Assembly: GCA_902630065.1 (NCBI GenBank)
Contig: CACOTF010000006.1
Span: forward strand, 1 to 50,649
Origin: an uncultured Pelagibacteraceae bacterium
Lineage (GTDB): Bacteria; Pseudomonadota; Alphaproteobacteria; Pelagibacterales; Pelagibacteraceae
Direction: 5' to 3'
DNA length: 50,649 nt
Shown here one piece after another: positions 28,009 through 36,501 of the stretch. The position numbers and the translations under genes are program-made. The notes below the pieces were generated by a model, which did no database searches, was not told the DNA's origin, and was given only the letters and a program-made list of their open reading frames with translations. The number at the start of each line of letters is the position of its first letter. Position 1 is the stretch's first letter.

Positions 28009-28311
28009 TCATTTATCTCCTAAAGGTTTTCCAGTTATATCTGTTGTAAAGTATTGATAAAACATGACAGATATAACTTCAATATTTTGCATCATTCTTA
28101 CAATATCAAAACTTAAATCAGTTTTTTTGCAATTTAATTCTCTAAAATAATATACTCTCGTATTTCCCAATGAAATATCAATCTCTTTAGTCAATTCCTC
28201 AATTATATTACTTTTTTTTTTAATTACATAATTATAACTGCATACATTAGCGGTAGCCCAAGTAAGTATACTAAATATTATTGCAGCTATGATTAAAGAC
28301 AACTTCAGCAT
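28009..28311 (-). CDS. Hypothetical exported or membrane-anchored small protein
   Basis: A 100-residue protein with an N-terminal signal or anchor (LSLIIAAIIFSILTWATANV) and a soluble remainder containing IEELTKEIDISLGNTRVYYF and MMQNIEVISVMFYQYF. Two Cys residues (C24 and C61) could pair. I do not recognise the family. It is 3 bases downstream of the type IV pilin gene on the same strand, so a role connected with the pilin is possible but unsupported by motif. Confidence 0.65.
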   Translation of the reverse strand: MLKLSLIIAAIIFSILTWATANVCSYNYVIKKKSNIIEELTKEIDISLGNTRVYYFRELNCKKTDLSFDIVRMMQNIEVISVMFYQYFTTDITGKPLGDK

Positions 28312-28314
28312 TTA

Positions 28315-28797
28315 TTATTTTATTGTAATATCTTTGCTGCACAGATGATTTGGAACAGTACACATGGTTCCTGTGCAAGGAGTTGTAATACAAGTCATAA
28401 CTTTAATAGTTGTCCCGGGTGACCTCATCCTATTAAATCCAACATCAGTATCGTTTGAAACACCACCCCCATGAGTTACTGCTGTTTCTGAACTATTGTA
28501 TGGATTTTTAAAATCAACAAGTGCCTTTTCAGTTGCTTTTGCAACAACATCTTTCCAGTCAGCTTGGCTTTGTTTTGAACAATCTAATTCACCACTCATC
28601 GCGTTAGCTTCACCCAACGAACATTTCATTGATTCACTCATAATATATTTAACAATAGCGTTATGATTGGACTTTGCTGCAGATTTCTTTGCACCAGAAG
28701 TGTATCCACTATAAGCAACAACTCCAACTGCTGCCAAGATACCAATTATTGCTACTACAACTAATAGTTCGATTAATGTGAAACCATTAAGCTTCAT
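28315..28797 (-). CDS. pilA: Type IV pilin-like protein
   Basis: This 160-residue prepilin has the leader MKLNG cleaved before FTLIELLVVVAIIGILAAVG, with the expected Gly(-1), Phe(+1) and Glu(+5). The globular part has six cysteines (two near residues 60-75 and four in the last 30 residues, ending LCSKDITIK), unlike a classic single C-terminal disulfide pair. No prepilin peptidase or assembly ATPase is present in the window, so it relies on machinery elsewhere. Possible functions are DNA uptake or attachment. It is divergent from the TRAP operon with a 91-base gap. Confidence 0.9.
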   Translation of the reverse strand: MKLNGFTLIELLVVVAIIGILAAVGVVAYSGYTSGAKKSAAKSNHNAIVKYIMSESMKCSLGEANAMSGELDCSKQSQADWKDVVAKATEKALVDFKNPYNSSETAVTHGGGVSNDTDVGFNRMRSPGTTIKVMTCITTPCTGTMCTVPNHLCSKDITIK

Positions 28798-28888
28798 TTT
28801 AAGATTATATTCTATTAAAATATTTAAAATTTTGCATTGTTAAAATACATGCAACTAATAAGATAAATTTTTAAAAAAGAGAGGAAAA

Positions 28889-29905
28889 ATGAATAAATTA
28901 AAATCAATTTATAAAGCTATTATTAGTTTAACATTTATTTTTTCATTTGTTCTTACTTCAACAGTTGCTTTTTCGGAGATAGTTGGACGTTTATCTGTTC
29001 ACTGGAGCCCGAAGCACCACAGTGCAAAACATGCACAAATATTTGCAGATGAAGTAAATAAAAGAGCAAAAGGGAAATTAAAAATAGAAGTTTATCCGTC
29101 CAAACAATTATTTGGAATTAGAGAAGTGATGGGTGCTGTAACTTCTGGTGCAGTTGAACTTGGAGGAATTGTTGGTGTGGTAAGCTTTCCACCAATAAAC
29201 AAAAACTTTAATGTTGCCTCATTTCCAGGGCTATTTAATTCTTGGGAACAACAAAGAGGTTTTTTCCAAAATTCACCTAAAGGAAAAGAAATTTGGGGTG
29301 AATTAACTAAAAAAACTAATTCAACATTAGTTATGTATAACCCAGTTGGACCTGTAATGACTTTTTCAAGTGCAAAAGAATTAACAGGCATTGATGCTAT
29401 GAAAGGTCTAAAAGCTAGAAGACTTTTAAAAAGTGAAGAGCCTATGTGGGATGCTTTAGGAGCAAATAGAGTATCTTTGCCTACTGGTGAAGTTTATACT
29501 TCATTACAAACTGGAATGATTGATACAATTAACAGTCCTCCAGGAAGTATCGAAGCATATAGCTGGTGGGAGTTTTTGAAATACGCTCAAAAGCCTTATC
29601 AATATTATGCTGATGCATATATTATGGCAAACTCAACTTGGTTTAACAGTCTGTCTTCAGACTTACAAAAAATCATAATGGATGTTGGTAAAGAAATAGG
29701 AAAAAGATCAACTGACTTAATTATGGATACTGGAGAAAGCACTCTTAAAAAATTCCAAGAAAGAGGTGGGGTTGTTACTACGCTTTCAGGAGCTGAAAAA
29801 GCTAAGTTTGATAAGCTGATGAAAGATGAAGTAATGCCAGCAATGGCTAAAATGATTGATGCTGACGCCTTAGAAGCAGCACAAGCATATGCTAAAAGTA
29901 ATTAG
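28889..29905 (+). CDS. dctP: TRAP transporter solute-binding protein (DctP family)
   Basis: This 338-residue periplasmic binding protein has a signal peptide (LTFIFSFVLTSTVAFS) and a DctP fold with HSAKHAQIFADEVNKRAKGK, IEVYPSKQLFGIREVMGAV, and the ligand-site region KARRLLKSEEPMWDALGAN followed by GEVYTSLQTGMIDTINSP. The central Arg (in KARRL) is the usual carboxylate clamp, so an organic acid is the likely ligand. GAGAGGA at 28879-28885 is a good ribosome-binding site. It is first of a dctP-dctQ-dctM operon. Confidence 0.94.
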   Translation: MNKLKSIYKAIISLTFIFSFVLTSTVAFSEIVGRLSVHWSPKHHSAKHAQIFADEVNKRAKGKLKIEVYPSKQLFGIREVMGAVTSGAVELGGIVGVVSFPPINKNFNVASFPGLFNSWEQQRGFFQNSPKGKEIWGELTKKTNSTLVMYNPVGPVMTFSSAKELTGIDAMKGLKARRLLKSEEPMWDALGANRVSLPTGEVYTSLQTGMIDTINSPPGSIEAYSWWEFLKYAQKPYQYYADAYIMANSTWFNSLSSDLQKIIMDVGKEIGKRSTDLIMDTGESTLKKFQERGGVVTTLSGAEKAKFDKLMKDEVMPAMAKMIDADALEAAQAYAKSN

Positions 29906-29933
29906 AAGAAGTTAAACTTTTTCTATAAAGATT

Positions 29934-30428
29934 ATGAGGGCATTGCGAGCTATTAATAATTTGCTAGCAAAAGCTGCAATATCGCTCGCAATGTTCATCG
30001 TCTTTTTAATGGTGGCAGCTTTAGCATTAAGCGCCACAACGAGATTTATCACAGGTACAGGATTTGCGTGGTTTATTGAATTACCACCTGTAATGGTTAG
30101 TTGGTTAGTATTTCCATTATTAGGTCCTTTATTAAAACAAGGACAACATATTAAAGTAGATTTTTTAAGTCACTATTTGTCTGAAAAATCAAAAAATATT
30201 ATTGGAACAATCGTAAATTTAATAGCTCTAATTTCTGCGTGTGTCTTCTTTAAAGCAGGAGTTGATGCAACAACAATGTATTACAATTTAGGACAAATGA
30301 TGGAATTGGAAATTAATATTCCTATCTGGTGGATGTTTTTAGCATTTCCAGTTGGCTTTTTAATTTTAGCATTAACTTCATTAGAACTTATTTTAGATAA
30401 TTTAAAAAAGCTTTCAGGGAAAGAATAA
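29934..30428 (+). CDS. dctQ: TRAP transporter small membrane subunit (DctQ)
   Basis: A 164-residue protein with four TM helices (about residues 15-35, 50-68, 85-107, 127-150). The segment FAWFIELPPVMVSWLVFPLL followed by KQGQHIKVDF is characteristic of DctQ. It bridges the binding protein and the large subunit in the inner membrane. The stop is immediately followed by the dctM start. Confidence 0.94.
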   Translation: MRALRAINNLLAKAAISLAMFIVFLMVAALALSATTRFITGTGFAWFIELPPVMVSWLVFPLLGPLLKQGQHIKVDFLSHYLSEKSKNIIGTIVNLIALISACVFFKAGVDATTMYYNLGQMMELEINIPIWWMFLAFPVGFLILALTSLELILDNLKKLSGKE

Positions 30429-31694
30429 ATGTTTGGGCTAGCTTTTATTATTTCTCTTATAACATTAGTTATTTCTGTACCTATTTTTTTAGTGTTTGGT
30501 TTAGGAAGTTCGCTAGCAGCTATTGCTGGATTAAATTTACCTTGGTCAGTTTTGATTCAAGTTTCATTTGGTGCATTAACTAAACATGTTCTTATAGCCG
30601 TTCCATTATTTATATTTACTGGAATGGCTATGTTAAAAGGTGGAGCAGCATCAAGACTGGTAAAGTTTACAACAACGCTAGTTGGTCATTGGCCAGGTGG
30701 ATTGGGTGTTGCCATGGTTATTGCGATGGGTTTCTTCGCAGCTTTTTGTGGATCAATACTTGCAGCAATCACTGCTGTTGGGACAATCATGATGCCAAAG
30801 ATGATTGAACAAGGTTACCCAACTCCATTTGTAGTCGTCCTAGCTGCTTCTGCAGCCCTTTTAGAGGCATTGATACCTCCATCTAATGCAGCAATATTGT
30901 TTAGTGCTCTAACGAATGTTCCAGTCTCTAAAACCTTTGCTGCAGGAGTTATTCCAGGCCTAGTTCTGCTTGTTTTGATGGTCCTTCTAGTTTTGTTTAA
31001 ATGCAGGCATATTAGAACAGATGAGCAGGCTTCTTTTAAGGAAAGGGTAAGTTCTTTCATCGCTGCGCTACCAGCATTGATCACTCCAGTTATAATTTTA
31101 GGTGGAATTTATGCAGGGATACTGACACCATCTGAATCTGCTGCTGTTGCAGGAGTATATGCAGTTCTAATTGGATTTTTAATTTACCGTGAACTTACTT
31201 TTTCATCTTTAATGAGCTGTTTAAGGGAAACTGCAATCATAACAGCTGTTATTTTTGCAATTATAGCAACTGCAACATTCTTAAGTGTGGTTTTAACTTA
31301 CACTCAAGCTCCACAAAAAATTATAACATTCTTTACAGATAAAGGAGTTAGCGTAAATCTTTTCTGGATTATGCTTGGAGCAATTTGTTTAATCCTTGGA
31401 ACGTTTATAGAAATTGTTCCTGTATTTTATTTAACCGTGCCCATATTTGCAGCAATTACATTATCATTCAATCAGAGTTTACTTCATCTTTATGTAGTGT
31501 TCGTAGCCTTTGCGGGAATAGGAATGATAACACCCCCCGTATGCGTTGGTATTTATACAGCTGCAGGTGTCATAAAAGAAAATCCAGCCAAAGCTTTCAA
31601 AGAAGTTCCTTTATTTACAATTGTTGGAATTATTTATGGAATACTAATGATACTCTTTCCAATATTCTCAACCTGGTTGCCAAGTAAAATATAA
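30429..31694 (+). CDS. dctM: TRAP transporter large permease subunit (DctM)
   Basis: This 421-residue protein with about 12 TM helices has the family segments AVPLFIFTGMAMLKGGAASRL, GFFAAFCGSILAAITAVGTI, ALIPPSNAAILFSALTNVP, GILTPSESAAVAGVYAVLIG and GMITPPVCVGIYTAAGV. The repeated Pro/Gly motifs are the sodium and substrate sites of the DctM/SiaM elevator. It is the last gene of the TRAP operon and ends 2 bases from the convergent hisE stop. Confidence 0.96.
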   Translation: MFGLAFIISLITLVISVPIFLVFGLGSSLAAIAGLNLPWSVLIQVSFGALTKHVLIAVPLFIFTGMAMLKGGAASRLVKFTTTLVGHWPGGLGVAMVIAMGFFAAFCGSILAAITAVGTIMMPKMIEQGYPTPFVVVLAASAALLEALIPPSNAAILFSALTNVPVSKTFAAGVIPGLVLLVLMVLLVLFKCRHIRTDEQASFKERVSSFIAALPALITPVIILGGIYAGILTPSESAAVAGVYAVLIGFLIYRELTFSSLMSCLRETAIITAVIFAIIATATFLSVVLTYTQAPQKIITFFTDKGVSVNLFWIMLGAICLILGTFIEIVPVFYLTVPIFAAITLSFNQSLLHLYVVFVAFAGIGMITPPVCVGIYTAAGVIKENPAKAFKEVPLFTIVGIIYGILMILFPIFSTWLPSKI

Positions 31695-31696
31695 AT

Positions 31697-31969
31697 TTAT
31701 TTTTTTCTACTCTTTAATTCTTCCATTACTTCTTCAATTTTTATACCACTTTTTTCTAGATACATAATTAAGTGATATAAAACATCTGCAGCTTCATGGA
31801 TTTTATTTGAGTCTTTCTCTACAGCTTCTACTAGTTCATTTATTTCTTCTATGACTTTTTCTTTCGCTAATGATTTATCTTCTAAAAGCTTATTAGTGTA
31901 TGAGCCTTCAATAGGGTTAATTTTTCGCTCTCTTGCAAGGTTTATGAGATCTTCTAAAATCTTTAACAT
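31697..31969 (-). CDS. hisE: Phosphoribosyl-ATP pyrophosphatase
   Basis: This 90-residue MazG-like all-helical enzyme catalyses the second step of histidine synthesis. It shows GSYTNKLLEDKSLAKEKV, the metal-binding EEINELVEAVEKD, and AADVLYHLIMYLEKSG. It is the distal gene of the minus-strand his cluster, 1 base after hisF. No hisI domain is fused. Confidence 0.95.
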   Translation of the reverse strand: MLKILEDLINLARERKINPIEGSYTNKLLEDKSLAKEKVIEEINELVEAVEKDSNKIHEAADVLYHLIMYLEKSGIKIEEVMEELKSRKK

Positions 31970-31970
31970 T

Positions 31971-32723
31971 CTAAATCCTAACAGGTATATCTTTCGAAGC
32001 CAAATATTGCTTAGCTTCGTTTACTGAATAAGTCCCATAATGAAATATAGATGCAGCTAAAACGGCGCTAGCACCTGATTTTATTCCATCTACTAAATGA
32101 TCTAAAGTCCCAACTCCACCTGATGCAATAACTGGAATATTGACCATAGATGATATCTTTTGCATTAGCTCGATATCGTATCCAGATTGGGTGCCATCTT
32201 TGTCCATAGAAGTTACGAGAAGCTCTCCAGCTCCACATTTCTCCATTTTAGATGCAAATTCTAACGCATTTATGCCAGTTGGATTTCTTCCACCATGAGT
32301 GAAGATTTCCCATCCGTCATCTTTTCTTTTTGCATCAATTGCAACAACAATGCACTGTGATCCAAATTTTCTAGAGCTATCTTCAACTACTTTTGAATTT
32401 TGAACAGCTGCTGTATTTATTGATACTTTATCAGCTCCAAAATTAAGTAATTTGTTAATATCATCAATACTTCTAACACCACCACCAACCGTTAAAGGTA
32501 CAAAACATTTCTTTGAGGTTTTCTCGACCACTTCATAAATAGTATCTCTATTTTCATTAGAAGCAGTAATATCTAAAAAGCAAATCTCATCAGCACCACC
32601 ATCGCTATAAATTTTTGCTTGTTCTACAGGATCTCCTGCGTCTTTTAGATCTACAAAGTTGATACCTTTTACAACACGACCATTTTTAACATCTAAACAA
32701 GGTATAATTCTATTTTTAAGCAT
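31971..32723 (-). CDS. hisF: Imidazole glycerol phosphate synthase, cyclase subunit
   Basis: This 250-residue TIM barrel shows [20 protein letters not shown] (catalytic Asp), [17 protein letters not shown], and [19 protein letters not shown] (second catalytic Asp) with [14 protein letters not shown]. It works with HisH to form IGP and AICAR, the latter being the PurH substrate. It lies 2 bases downstream of a 29-codon ORF that separates it from hisA. Confidence 0.97.
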   Translation of the reverse strand: MLKNRIIPCLDVKNGRVVKGINFVDLKDAGDPVEQAKIYSDGGADEICFLDITASNENRDTIYEVVEKTSKKCFVPLTVGGGVRSIDDINKLLNFGADKVSINTAAVQNSKVVEDSSRKFGSQCIVVAIDAKRKDDGWEIFTHGGRNPTGINALEFASKMEKCGAGELLVTSMDKDGTQSGYDIELMQKISSMVNIPVIASGGVGTLDHLVDGIKSGASAVLAASIFHYGTYSVNEAKQYLASKDIPVRI

Positions 32724-32725
32724 TA

Positions 32726-32815
32726 TTAAAAATACATCCTATAAAGATAATTTACACTCACTAAACACAAAACTATTACAACAAGATACAGACTAAAATA
32801 ATCAAACGATTTCAT
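32726..32815 (-). CDS. 29-residue putative single-TM microprotein within the his operon
   Basis: On the minus strand the ATG at 32815-32813 directly follows the hisA stop with no gap, and the TAA at 32728-32726 lies 2 bases before the hisF ATG. The ORF therefore fills the hisA-hisF space exactly. The product is [19 protein letters not shown], then [11 protein letters not shown] hydrophobic stretch (about residues 7-23) makes a plausible TM helix flanked by Lys2/Asp5 and Arg26. No family is known to me. Precise packing and TM character argue for a real gene; the length makes chance possible. Confidence 0.6.
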   Translation of the reverse strand: MKSFDYFSLYLVVIVLCLVSVNYLYRMYF

Positions 32816-33532
32816 TTAAATTAATTCCTTTGCCAATTCGTCCAATTTAATATCTCCATCATATATAGCTTTTCCAACTATTACGCCTTCAATATTATTT
32901 AAACCTCGAGCTTTTTTAATATCATCTATTGATGAAACACCACCAGATATTACAACTGGACAATTTGAAATATCTGCCACTTTTTGTGTTTCTTCAAAAT
33001 TTGGACTTTGCTTAGTTCCATCTCTATTAATATCTGTGTAAATAATCCTGCTAACACCATAGTCATTTACTTTTTTTAGATATTCAGTTGTTAATTTATC
33101 GGACTCTTCTGTCCAGCCTGAAATTGCTAGATGACCATCTTTTGCATCTAAACCTAAAGCAATTTGATTTCGAAACTTTTTACAAGCTTCTTCTAAAAAT
33201 CTTCTGTCTTTTATAGCAGCACTTCCTAATATTACTTTTTCTACACCAGCATCAATATATTTTTGAATAGTCTCAAAATTTCTAACTCCACCACCTATTT
33301 CTATTTTGAGGTCAAATCTTCCAATAATATCTTGAATAATATCAATATTAATTGGTTCTCCAGTTAATGCACCGTCCAAATCAACTATATGTAAATTTTT
33401 AAAACCATTTTCTTTATATTTTCCTGCTTGCTCTACGGGTGACATTTCATATTCGGTTTTATTTTCAAAATCTCCTTTGATTAATCTAATGCATTTTTTA
33501 TCTTTAATATCTATCGCAGGAAAAATTTTCAT
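32816..33532 (-). CDS. hisA: Phosphoribosylformimino-5-aminoimidazole carboxamide ribotide isomerase
   Basis: A TIM barrel of about 238 residues: MKIFPAIDIKDKKCIRLIKG (catalytic Asp), NLHIVDLDGALTGEPINI, IEIGGGVRNFETIQKYID and RIIYTDINRDGTKQSPNFE (second catalytic Asp). I start it at ATG 33532, which overlaps the preceding stop in ATGA fashion. An earlier start at 33544 would add only MYKK. It is encoded between the lyase-like gene and the 29-residue ORF. Confidence 0.96.
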   Translation of the reverse strand: MKIFPAIDIKDKKCIRLIKGDFENKTEYEMSPVEQAGKYKENGFKNLHIVDLDGALTGEPINIDIIQDIIGRFDLKIEIGGGVRNFETIQKYIDAGVEKVILGSAAIKDRRFLEEACKKFRNQIALGLDAKDGHLAISGWTEESDKLTTEYLKKVNDYGVSRIIYTDINRDGTKQSPNFEETQKVADISNCPVVISGGVSSIDDIKKARGLNNIEGVIVGKAIYDGDIKLDELAKELI

Positions 33533-34671
33533 TTTTTTATACAATTTGCATTAAATCCAATTAAATCATCAATGCCTGAATTAGCTCTTTTATATAAATA
33601 AGTTGGATCTGTTTCTAATTTTACGCCAGTAATAATTTCCATCAGAGTATCAATAGCCAATGCATCTTGATGAGTATGCATTCTTGCATTTTTCTTTTTG
33701 TATTGGTTGTTACTCTGTTCTCCATCATACTTTCTTGAAGCAAATTTATGATAATCAGTAATTCCTAAATTTAGGACCTCTGCTGCTTTCGTTACTTTTT
33801 TGATAATCTTTTTTGGAATTTTTGCACCCCATAAATCAGCCAAATAGATATATCCTAAAGCTGAATTTAGCCCGTAAGAGTGATACCATAAACCTCTGTA
33901 ACCTCTAAATGAGTTATTATTAATATATCCGTCTTCATAAAATACTTTATCAATATATTTTAATCTAAAATTTATTTCTTTCGCAGCTAATTTTTTATTA
34001 TTTGTCCAACTCGCATAAACTAAATTTGTAATACCTCCGTTTCCCATTGCATAAAAACCTTTTTTTTTATTTGCAAATTCCTCTGGTTTTATAAATTTTT
34101 TATGCATTTTTTTTATATATTTATTTACTATCTTTTGCTCTTCTTTACTTAACTGATCTTTTAAATAAATAGCAATGATAATGTAATTCGTGAAAGCGTC
34201 TCTTGCAAATTCATAAGCATGATACCAACATGGTGCTTCTGGATTTCCATCTTTCCAACATTTGGGCTTTTCTTTTAATTCCTCTCTTCCAATTGTGTCA
34301 TACAAGATATTTGCCTTTGCCATTTGAATTAGAACATTTTTAGCTAAGTTAATTTCATCTTTATCTTTATTTCCAATTGCAGTATGCGCGGTAATCGCAA
34401 ATAATGTCATTGGGCCTGTCAAATTTTCATGATTTACACTTCTTGAGTTTCCTTTTGCCCATTCGCTCATCCAATCTAAATTAATTAAGCTTTCAATTCT
34501 ACTTTTTGTATAGTTAGATTTAAAACTTTCATTTCCTGCTGCAAGGCAAACTTCTATCTGTTCAGTATAAAAATGTTTTGGAAATATTATATGTTCTGAT
34601 TTAACTTTTGCATTAGCATAGCTTGGGAAACACAATAAATTTATAATAATCGCTAAAAAAAATTTTTTCAT
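33529..34671 (-). CDS. Secreted alginate-lyase-like (alpha/alpha toroid) protein inside the his operon
   Basis: This 380-residue protein has a signal peptide (FFLAIIINLLCFPSYANA), a long helical body (HENLTGPMTLFAITAHTAIG, YHAYEFARDAFTNYIIIAIY, AMGNGGITNLVYASWTNNKK) and RGLWYHSYGLNSALGYIYLA. The latter resembles the Tyr/His-containing region of alginate lyase-type polysaccharide lyases (PF05426); the match is by eye and moderate. It lies between hisH and hisA in the same direction, spaced 1 base from hisH and overlapping hisA by 4. It is not a histidine-synthesis enzyme, so its place here is unusual. Function uncertain; family call about even odds. Confidence 0.6.
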   Translation of the reverse strand: MKKFFLAIIINLLCFPSYANAKVKSEHIIFPKHFYTEQIEVCLAAGNESFKSNYTKSRIESLINLDWMSEWAKGNSRSVNHENLTGPMTLFAITAHTAIGNKDKDEINLAKNVLIQMAKANILYDTIGREELKEKPKCWKDGNPEAPCWYHAYEFARDAFTNYIIIAIYLKDQLSKEEQKIVNKYIKKMHKKFIKPEEFANKKKGFYAMGNGGITNLVYASWTNNKKLAAKEINFRLKYIDKVFYEDGYINNNSFRGYRGLWYHSYGLNSALGYIYLADLWGAKIPKKIIKKVTKAAEVLNLGITDYHKFASRKYDGEQSNNQYKKKNARMHTHQDALAIDTLMEIITGVKLETDPTYLYKRANSGIDDLIGFNANCIKK

Positions 34672-34672
34672 T

Positions 34673-35299
34673 TTATAAATTTATAAAATTATCAATTATT
34701 TTAAGACCAGCTTTATCACTTTTTTCAGGATGAAACTGAGTTCCAAATATATTTTCTTTCTCAACTGCGCAAACTATTTTTGATGAATAGTCAGTTGTTG
34801 CGACTGTAACAGACTTATCATTTGGTATAAACTTATAACTATGAACAAAATACATATGTGAGTTATTTTCTATATCTTTGAAAATTTTACTTTTCTTAAC
34901 AATATTTATTTGGTTCCATCCAATATGGGGTAGCTTAAATTTTCCGTTTTGATTATTAATTTTAGATACTTTGCCAGAAATCCAACCTAATCCTTTTGTT
35001 TCAACTTCTTCATAACCAATATCCGCAAACATTTGAAGGCCTACGCAAATTCCTAAGAGAGGTTTTTTATTATTTAATGCAAATTCACTTAGAGTGTCTA
35101 TTAAGCCATTTATGCCATTTAAACCGTCTATACAGCTCTTAAAGGATCCCTGCCCTGGCAAAACTACTTTGTCACTAGATTTAATTTTATTCAAATCTGA
35201 AGTTACTTCGATATTAACTTTATCTTTAGCAACTTCCTTAAAAGAGTTAATTACAGAGCTTATGTTACCTGATTTATAGTCGACAATTGTGATGTCCAT
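34673..35299 (-). CDS. hisH: Imidazole glycerol phosphate synthase, glutaminase subunit
   Basis: This 208-residue class-I glutamine amidotransferase has the nucleophile Cys in KPLLGICVGLQMFADIG and the His-Glu pair in IFGTQFHPEKSDKAG. ITIVDYKSGNISSVINSFKE opens the protein as usual. It supplies ammonia to HisF. It sits 5 bases after hisB. Confidence 0.97.
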   Translation of the reverse strand: MDITIVDYKSGNISSVINSFKEVAKDKVNIEVTSDLNKIKSSDKVVLPGQGSFKSCIDGLNGINGLIDTLSEFALNNKKPLLGICVGLQMFADIGYEEVETKGLGWISGKVSKINNQNGKFKLPHIGWNQINIVKKSKIFKDIENNSHMYFVHSYKFIPNDKSVTVATTDYSSKIVCAVEKENIFGTQFHPEKSDKAGLKIIDNFINL

Positions 35300-35304
35300 T
35301 AAGA

Positions 35305-35895
35305 TTATAAAGAGCCCTTTGTAGAAGGAATTGTACTTTTATTTCTTGGATCCAATTCTAATGCAGCTCTTAAAGTTCTAGCAAGTCCTTTGTAACAAGA
35401 CTCTATTATGTGGTGACTATTATCACCATAAATATTTTCAACGTGCAAAGTAATTCCAGCGGCTTGTGAAAATGCTTGGAACCATTCTTTAAATAATTCA
35501 GTATCCATTTCACCAAGTTTCTCAACTTTTAATTTTACATTCCATATCAAATAAGGTCTGTTTGAAACATCTATTGCAACTCTTGTCAGTGTTTCATCCA
35601 TCGGTAATAAAATGTGAGCATATCTTTTAATACCTACAAATTTTTTTGAAGCTTTCTTTAAACATTCCCCGATAGCAATTCCAGTGTCTTCCGTTGTATG
35701 GTGAAGATCAATGTGTGTGTCACCTTTAGCTTTAACAGTTAAATCCATAGATGAGTGTTTAGATAACTGCTCGAGCATGTGATCTAAAAAACCTATTCCT
35801 GTGTCAACTTTGTACTTACCTTTGCCATCAATATTAAGGTCAACACTGATATTGGTTTCTTTTGTTTTTCTAGCTATTTTTGCTTTTCTTTTCAT
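35305..35895 (-). CDS. hisB: Imidazoleglycerol-phosphate dehydratase
   Basis: This 196-residue monofunctional dehydratase has the Mn-binding His motifs [20 protein letters not shown] and [20 protein letters not shown], plus [13 protein letters not shown]. There is no phosphatase domain, as expected outside enterobacteria. It is the first gene of the minus-strand his cluster and is divergent from hslV with a 90-base gap. Confidence 0.97.
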   Translation of the reverse strand: MKRKAKIARKTKETNISVDLNIDGKGKYKVDTGIGFLDHMLEQLSKHSSMDLTVKAKGDTHIDLHHTTEDTGIAIGECLKKASKKFVGIKRYAHILLPMDETLTRVAIDVSNRPYLIWNVKLKVEKLGEMDTELFKEWFQAFSQAAGITLHVENIYGDNSHHIIESCYKGLARTLRAALELDPRNKSTIPSTKGSL

Positions 35896-35950
35896 AATTT
35901 AAATTAGGTATATAGGTATTTTTGATTATATCAATAATACTAAACCTGGG

Positions 35951-35978
35951 CTTGAACTATTTAAATTCATATCCATTT
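35951..35978 (+). promoter_or_regulatory. Candidate RpoH (sigma-32) promoter for hslVU
   Basis: CTTGAAC at 35951-35957 and TCCATTT at 35972-35978 are spaced 14 bases apart and resemble the heat-shock sigma consensus (CTTGAAA ... CCCATNT). They lie just upstream of hslV, a classic heat-shock operon. The -10 element ends 7 bases before the ATG, so transcription would start at or near the start codon. No Shine-Dalgarno sequence is visible. Prediction by eye. Confidence 0.5.
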
Positions 35979-35985
35979 ATAGTCT

Positions 35986-36501
35986 ATGACAACAATAGTG
36001 CTTGTAAGAAAAAATAATGACGTAGTTGTGGCTAGTGATGGTCAAGTTAGCATGGGTAATACTGTAATTAAGAAAACTGCTAACAAAGTTCGTAAAATTG
36101 AGAAAAGAAATGTGATCGCAGGTTTTGCAGGATCAACAGCAGATGCCTTAACATTGTTTGAAAGATTAGAGTCAAAGCTTGAAAAACATGCGGGTAATCT
36201 TACAAGAGCTGCTGTAGAATTAGCAAAAGATTGGCGTACTGATAAATATTTAAGAAGATTAGAGGCCTTAATGGCAATAGGTGATAAAGAAAAAAGTTTT
36301 ATAATTTCAGGAACTGGAGACGTTCTTGAACCTGAAGGTGATGTTATAGGAATCGGTTCTGGGGGAAATTATGCTTTAGCTGCAGCAAAAGTTTTAATGG
36401 ATACAGAAATGTCTGCAGAAGAAATTGCAAAAAGATCTATTAAAGTTGCTTCTGATATATGTGTATTTACTAACGATAATTTGAGTATGGAGAAAATATA
36501 G
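35986..36501 (+). CDS. hslV: ATP-dependent protease subunit HslV (ClpQ)
   Basis: A 171-residue proteasome-like peptidase. After Met removal the catalytic Thr is at the N-terminus ([20 protein letters not shown]), followed by [18 protein letters not shown] and [20 protein letters not shown]; later [16 protein letters not shown] is typical. It forms a double hexamer with HslU. Its stop overlaps the GTG start of hslU by 1 base (TAGTG). Confidence 0.97.
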   Translation: MTTIVLVRKNNDVVVASDGQVSMGNTVIKKTANKVRKIEKRNVIAGFAGSTADALTLFERLESKLEKHAGNLTRAAVELAKDWRTDKYLRRLEALMAIGDKEKSFIISGTGDVLEPEGDVIGIGSGGNYALAAAKVLMDTEMSAEEIAKRSIKVASDICVFTNDNLSMEKI

